Source of the DNA: Thalassiosira profunda
Lineage: Eukaryota > Bacillariophyta > Thalassiosirophyceae > Thalassiosirales > Thalassiosiraceae
NCBI GenBank assembly: GCA_036939355.1
Contig: JALLAP010000727.1
Span: 1 to 14,962, forward strand
DNA length: 14,962 bases
Direction: 5' to 3'
The translations under genes and the position numbers were made by a program. Below the pieces are notes generated by a model that worked only from the letters and a program-made list of their open reading frames with translations, had not been told where the DNA came from and ran no database searches. Shown here piece by piece: positions 1 through 6,296 of this stretch (its first letter is position 1; each line of letters opens with the position of its first letter).

Positions 1-231
1 GTGTTCAACATCATCGGCGGCGAGAGCCTGTCGTTGCAGGAGGTGGACCGGGCCGCCAGGGTCATTTACGACAACGTGCACGAGGACGCCAACGTTATTT
101 TCGGCGCCTTGGTGGACGACGAGATCACGGACGGCACTGTTTCAATAACGGTGTTGGCGACGGGCTTTTATGAGGACGGAGAGGAGGGCGGCGGAGGAAG
201 CGGAGGAGGGGTTCCAGATTTCCTTCGATAG
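1..231 (+). CDS. ftsZ: FtsZ cell/plastid division GTPase, C-terminal part (5' end outside window)
   Basis: The 76 visible residues are the end of the FtsZ C-terminal domain. They include the NIIGGESLSLQEVDRAA stretch, the ANVIFGALVDDEITDG strand-loop, and TVSITVLATGF just before the variable linker. FtsZ is the tubulin-like GTPase that assembles the division ring; in algae it is nuclear-encoded and acts at the plastid (or mitochondrial) division site. The GTP-binding half lies upstream of the window, so the GTG at base 1 is an internal valine, not a start. After the core comes a short acidic, Gly-rich linker and then VPDFLR at the very end. That resembles the conserved C-terminal peptide by which bacterial and some plastid FtsZ proteins bind membrane tethers. 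The gene converges on the minus-strand Cys-rich gene ending at 448. The family call is secure; plastid versus mitochondrial type cannot be decided from this fragment. Confidence 0.95.
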   Translation: MFNIIGGESLSLQEVDRAARVIYDNVHEDANVIFGALVDDEITDGTVSITVLATGFYEDGEEGGGGSGGGVPDFLR

Positions 232-447
232 ATCCTTGGACCTGGTTGGGGACAGAACCAGGTGCTGGTTTGGCTAGTAGAGTTTTGGCTGGTGGCGGGG
301 TTGAACAGCTAATCAAGAGAGATATTCCAAGCCTGCGGCGGAGACCGTGGCTGGATTGCGAGCTATCGATGTTGGTGTTTCTTTAATAATTCACATTCAC
401 TTCTACTTCATGGTCGGTCAACAAACAATCCTCACACTCGAGCCTCT
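232..447. other. Convergent 3' intergenic region between FtsZ and the Cys-rich gene
   Basis: This 216-nt gap holds the 3' ends of two converging genes and no convincing ORF. On the minus strand an ATTAAA hexamer (plus-strand TTTAAT at 382-387) lies about 60 nt past the stop of the Cys-rich gene and could be its polyadenylation signal. That reading rests on position and motif only. Confidence 0.4.
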
Positions 448-1298
448 CTAGTTCTTGCCCCGAAGGAACGTCGCCGCCGCAAAAGCGAAAGTCTTCGCGT
501 CATTCTCACAAACCGGCTTGTCCTTAGGACAATTGTTGTAATCACCGCCCGGCTCGTTGCAGCAGGCCGGCCAACCCGAGCTGTAGCAATCGTAGTCGGG
601 CGAGTTGGTACAATAGCTGGTCCCAGAGGCATTCTCCGGGTGGTTGTTGCACATGGTGGGGAAGTCAGGACAATCGTGTTGACTGTCATCGTCGCAGCAG
701 GGCGGCCATCCACTCTGGTAGCATTCATAATCCGGGGCGTATGTGCAGATACTGCTTCGGGCGCCGGTGGGGTTGGAGACGGAGTAGCTGCAGGCTGCGT
801 CTGGAGAGAATAGCACGTCGAGCCCGTCTTGACGGTCGTCCCAGCAACATCTCCGTGCCCATGGTTGCTCGTATCCATGGAGTCGAAGCAAGGACTGTTA
901 TCGTTCGACCATGTATGCTTCTCATATAGGCAGTAGCAGGCGCTCTCGTCGCAGTTGTAGTTGAACCCGACCAGGCTCTCGGGCTTCATGCTCTTGCAGC
1001 CCCGTGAATCGCCCCGGCCGTAGCCCGAGACGCAAATCTTGCTGCAGCCGCCATCAGGCTCGTCGATCGGAGGATAGACGCCCTCCACCTTGCCCCACTG
1101 ATACTGATGTCCATTGTCATCGACGCACACGCTGTTGTACTTCATCCGAGAGAAGATATAGTCCGTGCCGTCCCAGGAGTACCAAGGGAGGTCGTTCGGA
1201 AAGCATTGCTGCAAGCTGTTACCATTGTTGCCGGGTTGGGCAGTGGTCGAGGAGGCCGACGAGGCCAAGAGAACGGCGAGGGCGCTGTAGGTCTTCAT
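448..1298 (-). CDS. Secreted Cys-rich protein with two tandem SGWPxCC modules; reading frame broken once
   Basis: The ATG at 1298 opens with MKTYSALAVLLASSASSTTA, a good signal peptide with likely cleavage after Ala-20, so the product should enter the secretory pathway. A Cys/Trp/Tyr-rich N-terminal domain follows (CFPNDLPWYSWDG onward, to about 820), then a Pro/Thr-rich linker. Downstream of about 750 the sensible frame is one base earlier. That frame encodes two copies of a 38-39-residue module (750-637 and 615-499), each reading roughly C-x3-PDYxCYxSGWPxCC-x(7-9)-CP-x5-C. It ends TFLRGKN with the stop at 448-450. Left unshifted, the first frame runs to 432 through low-complexity Arg/Thr sequence, which looks non-coding. 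The break could be a lost base around 750-770, or a very short intron ending in CAG at 752 (29 nt from 780 or 65 nt from 816, both of which restore frame). Function is unknown; an extracellular wall or matrix role is only a guess. Confidence 0.75.
499..750 (-). repeat. Two tandem Cys-rich protein modules (internal duplication)
   Basis: Minus-strand codons 750-637 and 615-499 encode two copies of one module. The shared features are PDY-[ED]-CY, SGWP-x-CC, a CP pair and a last Cys, and each copy holds six cysteines. A 7-residue spacer with a possible N-glycosylation site (NAS) separates them. Conservation of SGWPxCC in both copies is what identifies the true reading frame downstream of the break in this gene. 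Confidence 0.8.
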
Positions 1299-1656
1299 CT
1301 TGGGTAGATTTGAGTAAGGAATTGTCTTGTGTACTGGAGGTTGGAAGCTTGCTGAGCTTGCGGCGTTGGTTTTTGGAAGGCGTTGTTGCTTGGATCGGGT
1401 GTTCTTCTGGCGACGTTGGTCGATTTATGAGACCAGACGAACCCATCGAATGAGCAAAGAACCAAGAGTGCCAAGAATCTCTGCCCAAGTGTGTCGACTC
1501 CTCCACCTCCTCCTCCTCACAAGCAAGAACGCTCGGCTTTGGTACTGATTCCTACGTACATCCTACGTAGGAATTCGACAAGATCCTCGTCTCAATTCTT
1601 TCTCCCGCCCTCCCAGCTCTGGAGAGTCTCGCAAGATGCCCCCTTGCTGCCTCATC
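1299..1656. other. Intergenic region: promoter side of the Cys-rich gene, 3' side of the SDR gene
   Basis: This 358-nt gap separates two minus-strand genes. It should hold the 3' UTR of the SDR gene (stop at 1657) and the promoter and 5' UTR of the Cys-rich gene. No convincing coding sequence was seen. It contains a pyrimidine-rich CTCC tract near 1498-1519 and the TCCTACGTA repeat listed separately. Confidence 0.5.
1550..1572. promoter_or_regulatory. TCCTACGTA direct repeat ending in a 12-bp perfect palindrome
   Basis: TCCTACGTA occurs at 1550-1558 and again at 1561-1569, 11 bp start to start. The second copy is part of the perfect palindrome TCCTACGTAGGA (1561-1572). It lies about 250 nt upstream of the ATG at 1298. 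Two phased copies of a palindromic core suggest a binding site for a dimeric factor. This is inference from sequence symmetry alone. Confidence 0.35.
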
Positions 1657-4600
1657 TTAGTAATCCAGCCTTCGGTCGTGGAAATCGTAGTCCTTGTTAT
1701 TCATCATGCTCGGTAGAGACAATGTTGAATCTGCTGCACTGTCAGCTGAAGTGTCTGTCCCGCCCCCCGTCGGTGCCTCAGCAAGAGAGTCAGAGGAGGA
1801 CTTTTTATCTCGGTCGAAGAAGCCAAACAGAGTAGATTTCGGCGATTGTAGATCAGTTGGCTGCTGCGGCGATGATGGTGGCAGCACCAATGGTCCAGGA
1901 GTGGGTTCTTTGACCGCAACGCCCTCCTTGCGTCTTTCTCCATCTGGACCGCTCGCACCTTCTTCAACGGGAATTGATTGTGAGTCGGCTGTTTCACTTT
2001 TGCCATCGCCCACAGCTGGTTTGTATTCGTCTGCCTTTTCCAATGGAGCAGCGATAGGAGGGCTAGTTGCAGCCTCAGCGCTGGAGTCCACATCGATAGG
2101 CAGTGTGACCACTGCTTTGGTCTCATTTTTGTCGATAGGAGCAGCATCACTCAACGGATCCACAAGCTCCATTGCCGATGGCGCGGGAGCTGCGACTATC
2201 TTCTGCTTTGGCGAGGCAGGAAGCTGCATTTGATTGGGTGTAGATCGACGAAACTTCCAAGTGTGAGCAGACGCGGGCGGCGAGGGTTCAGATACCCCGT
2301 CTTCGAGCTGCTGCTCCCTCCTTCGGTTCAAACCTGGCCGTTGCGGCATCACGTCACCCCATTGCCACGGATTCCAGGCCCACTCTCCTATTATGTTCGA
2401 CATCCTTGGCGGAAGCATGGGCAGCAAAGTCTTCACAAACGCCCGATTCTGCCATCCTGGATACACCTCCGGGTATCCTAACATAAGACTCTTTACACCT
2501 TCCTCAGCGACAAGTTCGGGCGTCTTGGCATAGCCGGGGAAGTGAAAGCAGACCGCATCCTCCACCTCGCTCTTGGACGCAAATGACGTGTCCTTCACTG
2601 CACCGGGAAGTAGACAAGTAACCCCGACCCCGTACCGTTCCATTTCTCTTCCAAGCGACGACGACAGGCTCTTCCCAAACGCCTTCGTGGCGGCATATAC
2701 GGCAACACTGGGACACCCCGGCAGCGCCCCACTCATGGAGCTCACGAACATAATTCGTCCCCGCCTCCGCTCCTTCATGTCCTGCCCGAACAACCGGCAC
2801 AGCTGCGTGGCCGATCCAATGTTTACTTGGAGCATGCGCGTTGCATCCTCAGCGTCTCCCTCGAGGAAATCGCCATGGGTGCACACACCTGCATTATTCA
2901 CGAGAATGTCGACGTCCAGGCCGGCCGAGGTGGTGGCCGAATGTATCCGCGAGGCGCAATCCGGAGCGGACAAGTCCGCTTGCAATATCCGACACGGCAC
3001 GTTGTAGTACGTTTCGATATCTTTGGCCACTGCACTCAACCTGGTAAAGTCCCGCGCCACGAGGATGAGAGGGATGCGATACCGTGCCAGTTCGACAGCC
3101 AGCGCACGGCCGATGCCGCCCGATGCTCCAGTGACAAGAGCGTATCCAGTATTCACTTTTGTGGCATCAGTTGCGTTCGAAGCCACCTCTTGTATTGCCA
3201 GCAACTGTTCCTGCGCTCGTTTTCGCCGTTGATGGTATAATTGCTTGTTGCGCAGATCATACCCTTCCAGCCACGTTCTGTATGCTGAACTGATGGTCCC
3301 GAAAGACTGAAATGGATCCCAGTGGCGATTGTCGGGCGATTCCTCCTCTTCCACCTTTGCCTTCGCAACCTCCTTTGCTGCTTTGGATGCAGCTTTGCTC
3401 TTTTTGCTGCCGGAGTCGCCCTTCTTGGCCGCGTCGCCACCTCCAACAGCACCAGTCAGTGCCACCGCGCCCTCCTCCCAATTCATCTCTTCCGGAAGAA
3501 ACGGCGGCAGATTTGGCTGTCTGACATTCACCCCCTTCATGATCGGCAGCGGCGAAAACCTCCGGTACTTTGTCGCCTCGCTGTGCATCCAACTCAACGC
3601 TGCCCCGCTGACAGTGTACTTCACCAGCCGGCGTATCGGGTCCTTTTTTGAGGGGAGGAGGTAGTAGAAGAGCAGAATGGGAGCCGCGGGAGGGAGGTGG
3701 ACCGAGAAGTCGCTTCCGACTATTCAATTGATTGTTACCAGCAAATGCATTAGATTCAGGCAAGATGTGCAATAGAACACACATCAGACAACGACAACTC
3801 ACCGTATCCCAACTGCCGCAATCGAATGGAGGCCTGCAACTTGAGATATTTGCACAACACATCCTTGTCCAGCCCCTTGTTCTCCCCATCCTCCTTTCCC
3901 TTGGCGCCCCCTCGCATCCCGCCGTTTTTGTTGTTCTTGCTCATGGTCGCCGTAGCCATCGATGTCGTCGTGTCCTTGATCCAATAATTCGATTGCGAGT
4001 CTGTCTCTTGATTTGCAATACTCTCATCTCCCCCAGGATGCAGTGCCGGGAAGGGCAGCATCGCCCTCCCCCTGTTCAGCATTCTCCCCGCCCAATCTTT
4101 CCCCTCCTCGAACATGCGATGGCCCTCCGATCGATACCCCTCGTCGCCGTAGTAATTCCTCAGCTGCTGTTGCTGCGCGGTGTCCCGCGGACGCCACTCC
4201 TGCCGGGCCTCGTTGCCGTCCCCCCGCCGCTGCGCGTCGGCGAACCTGTGGAAGTCGTTGCGGAGCGCCCCCAACGGCCAGGGGAGCCACAGCTCCTTCT
4301 TGCGGGGTTCGAACTTGAGGTTGGGCGGGGCGAGGTGCAGGGGGTTGTTTTGGGGGTCGTCCTCCTCGTCCTCATTTTGGTTGGCAGTGCTGGCACTGGT
4401 GTGTAGAATTGTACGCTGGTCGTCGCCGCTGCGCCATCTTCTGTGCTGCGCGTGATGCTTCCGCAAATCGCTCTTCTGCTGCCAGCCGAGCACATTCTCG
4501 TTCCGCGTCAGCAGAGAAGCATGTGATGGCGACAGAGAGGAGGCACGGCGCGACGATGACGTCGGTGCGTGATGTGAGCGTCTGCTGTTGGCGGCGGCGG

Positions 4601-4709
4601 TAGAATGAGCCTGCTTCCGCCCGCCAAATACGTTCTGGCTGTCGAGCGAGTTGCCCTCCACAACCAGCAGGGGCGATAACAGCAGCAGCAGGGCCGCCAG
4701 CGCCGACAT
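1657..4709 (-). CDS. Short-chain dehydrogenase/reductase with signal peptide and long disordered tail; two exons (4709-3803 and 3719-1657)
   Basis: Splicing out 3802-3720 joins a 302-codon first exon to the SDR exon and gives 989 aa. The ATG at 4709 starts MSALAALLLLLSPLLVVEG, a signal peptide. Residues 20-300 are low-complexity and polar. A short hydrophobic stretch (PILLFYYLLP, about 316-325) follows the junction. The SDR core at about 492-760 has the NAD(P)-binding TGASGGIG (499-506), NNAG (577-580), a Ser near 630 and YAATK (Tyr-644, Lys-648), the classical catalytic set. Its layout fits DltE-like (COG0300) reductases; the substrate cannot be predicted. The last ~225 residues are Pro/Ser/Glu-rich and look disordered. 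The second exon alone has no ATG near its beginning (codon 335 is GTG), and its open frame runs exactly to the acceptor site. Retaining the intron would stop translation at 3756. The signal peptide suggests entry to the ER system. The gene is divergent from the HHCC gene at 4943. Confidence 0.88.
3720..3802 (-). other. Spliceosomal intron, 83 nt, phase 1
   Basis: On the minus strand the donor is GTGAGT directly after a TAC-G codon split, and the acceptor is TTGAATAG ending at 3720. Joining G (3803) to TC (3719-3718) makes a Val codon and keeps both exons in one frame. The intron carries a frame-3 stop upstream of the acceptor, and CTAAT or GGTAAC sequences that could serve as a branch point. 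It is the only intron in the window that I can support. Confidence 0.88.
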
Positions 4710-4805
4710 GGTGATATCATGCGCTCCGCTTCACTTCATCAAGTTCACTCCTCACTTCCACGGAGGTTGCAAAATGTGGGGGCAACCCATACTTGGTAAA
4801 CTTCC

Positions 4806-4819
4806 TGTACGAAAGTACA
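4806..4819. repeat. Inverted repeat TGTAC-GAAA-GTACA
   Basis: Five-bp perfect arms separated by four bases lie in the divergent promoter. It could be a small dyad operator. It is too short to rule out chance. Confidence 0.3.
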
Positions 4820-4837
4820 AAGCAATGAATTGCAATG

Positions 4838-4864
4838 TTGACTTCAAGTTGACTTTGGGTTGAC
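4838..4864 (+). promoter_or_regulatory. Three TTGAC boxes at an exact 11-bp period
   Basis: TTGAC occurs at 4838-4842, 4849-4853 and 4860-4864. The 11-bp spacing puts each copy on the same face of the helix. TTGAC is the core of WRKY W-boxes in plants, but I make no factor claim for this organism. The position 80-105 bp upstream of the HHCC start and about 130-155 bp from the SDR start suggests a regulatory cluster. Confidence 0.4.
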
Positions 4865-4942
4865 CCCGCATTACGACGCGTCCAAATTCCCGCAAGTCAA
4901 GCAGATTCTCAGACTCCCCGCGCGCGCCTGAGCGACGCTACA

Positions 4943-6184
4943 ATGCCAACGGCGGCGAATCAGCAACCGGGAGGGGAGCCGGTGCATGGGGAGGATGCAT
5001 CTGTGGCAGTGGCCACCGCGCCGTCGCCGCTGGAGCCGCCGGCTGCATTTGGCATGATTGGTGCACGTGATGTGTCCGCCGAGGAGGCCGCTGCAATAGC
5101 CGAAGCCGAGGCCGCGGTAACAAAGCTCCCGCCGATCGCCTCCCAAGTTCGGGCGCTGAAAACCAACCGCGCCGCGGCCGAGGTGCGGCTGGCGGCGGCT
5201 GCGGGCAATCCGGATCCAGCGGTGCACCCCCCTCGCGTGTCGAAAAGCGAGAGGTCTCTTCTAGCGGAACTGAGGGATCGACGCCGCGAGCTCGAGGAGG
5301 CGGAGGCGGCGAATGCCCAGGCGCAGGAGCGACTGACTGCGGCGAGGGAGGTATATGATCACTGTGCCCAGTTGCTGGCGGGGTACACGCCGCTTGAAAC
5401 CAGGCTGGCTGCCCAGAGAAGGGTCGAGGCCGGTGGGAGGGTGGATTTGGAGGAGGGGTCAGTTGACATGCTCGGGCAATCTGGGGCTGAAAGCATTGCG
5501 AACATCGATGGGTCGGCCGCTGCATTGGCTCCGCAGGCCCAGCCAGAGGAGGAGGTTGTCCCGCCAACAAACGACGTGCATCTGCCCGAACAGTACCAAT
5601 CCACTGGCGAAATGGATGCGGGCATGTTGGCCTCCTTCCGCGACGGCTTCTACCGCAACCTCACAAAGAACCAATCCGGGGCGGCCGAAATTGACGAGTG
5701 GCAGCCGCCCAAGAGCAACGCCAACCTCAAATCCCGGGCGCAGCTGGACGAGTGGGTCCACATCGCTACTCATTGGAACACGGGCGCGGACGGGATGGAC
5801 GCCGGCGCGTTCCGGGCCAAGCACAAGACGTGGTATTCCAAGATGAAGCCCGCGTCGTACCACCTCGGGCGACGGACGGGCATCCACCTCCGCCAAACGA
5901 ACGCCGGCGAGACGGTCCTTTGCCGGTACCACAAATCCGGGACCAAAAGCATCGTCTACCTCGCGGTGCCGCGCTTGTTCGACGCCCTGTTTCAGATCCA
6001 CGCGGTGGAGTTGAACCATCGGGGGCGGGACGCCACGAAGAATCTGGCGGACGAAAGATATGCCAACGTGCCCGATGCGACGGTGCGGGCGTTCCTGGAC
6101 GCGTGCCCGGTGTGCGCGGCGCGGAAGGGGCAGGGGCAGGGGCCCGTGCTGCCGCCCCAGTACCACCAGCCGACGGGGGTCTAA
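4943..6184 (+). CDS. Coiled-coil protein with C-terminal integrase-type HHCC zinc module (KRBA2-like)
   Basis: The 413-aa product starts at the ATG at 4943. Residues 1-100 are Ala/Pro-rich, 101-150 are Leu/Glu/Arg/Ala-rich and probably a coiled coil, and 165-220 are acidic and probably unstructured. From about 225 it is compositionally ordered. The C-terminus has His-353, His-359, Cys-388 and Cys-391, spaced H-x5-H-x28-C-x2-C. That fits the HHCC zinc-binding domain found at the N-terminus of retroviral and LTR-retroelement integrases. The stretch from FDALFQIHAVELNHRGRD to DACPVC is close in layout to the domain in proteins annotated KRAB-A domain-containing protein 2. Only 22 residues follow, so the DDE catalytic core is absent and no transposase activity is expected. 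No LTR, reverse transcriptase or gag was seen nearby. It is probably a domesticated module or a remnant of an element; a DNA- or protein-binding role is inferred. Confidence 0.75.
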   Translation: MPTAANQQPGGEPVHGEDASVAVATAPSPLEPPAAFGMIGARDVSAEEAAAIAEAEAAVTKLPPIASQVRALKTNRAAAEVRLAAAAGNPDPAVHPPRVSKSERSLLAELRDRRRELEEAEAANAQAQERLTAAREVYDHCAQLLAGYTPLETRLAAQRRVEAGGRVDLEEGSVDMLGQSGAESIANIDGSAAALAPQAQPEEEVVPPTNDVHLPEQYQSTGEMDAGMLASFRDGFYRNLTKNQSGAAEIDEWQPPKSNANLKSRAQLDEWVHIATHWNTGADGMDAGAFRAKHKTWYSKMKPASYHLGRRTGIHLRQTNAGETVLCRYHKSGTKSIVYLAVPRLFDALFQIHAVELNHRGRDATKNLADERYANVPDATVRAFLDACPVCAARKGQGQGPVLPPQYHQPTGV

Positions 6185-6296
6185 ATGTTGCAGAGAGAGT
6201 TTTTTCAGTGGGCAGCGTTCATTATGCACTGTAGAGTTGATCCTGCTATCTTTTGTATCTGCCCAAAGCATCACTAGCCCAACAAACATTGCATGT
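6185..6296. other. Convergent 3' gap between the HHCC and LRR genes
   Basis: Only 112 nt separate the two stop codons, so the 3' UTRs probably overlap. No hairpin terminator or coding sequence was seen. Confidence 0.4.

Larger units (their letters stand above)
4710..4942. promoter_or_regulatory. Shared divergent promoter region of the SDR and HHCC genes
   Basis: The two start codons face away from each other across 233 bp, so this is probably a bidirectional promoter. It contains an inverted repeat at 4806-4819 (TGTAC, GAAA spacer, GTACA) and three phased TTGAC boxes at 4838-4864. No TATA box stands out. Both sites lie nearer the HHCC start. Confidence 0.5.

Noticed and set aside
432..747. 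Continuation of the first frame of the Cys-rich gene to 432
   Set aside because: After the linker this frame is Arg/Thr/Ala low-complexity, while the neighbouring frame encodes two well-matched Cys-rich modules.
1694..2233. 179-codon plus-strand open frame
   Set aside because: It is the antisense of the disordered SDR tail and its Ser/Ala/Gly composition follows from that.
3257..3889. 210-codon minus-strand frame running through the SDR intron
   Set aside because: It reads across the splice sites in a different frame, and the spliced SDR model explains the same bases far better.
3732..4406. 224-codon plus-strand open frame antisense to SDR exon 1
   Set aside because: It is low-complexity, without domains, and antisense to a frame with a signal peptide and a supported splice donor.
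4943..6184. Active retrotransposon at the HHCC gene
   Set aside because: No DDE core, reverse transcriptase, gag, LTR or target-site duplication was seen around it.
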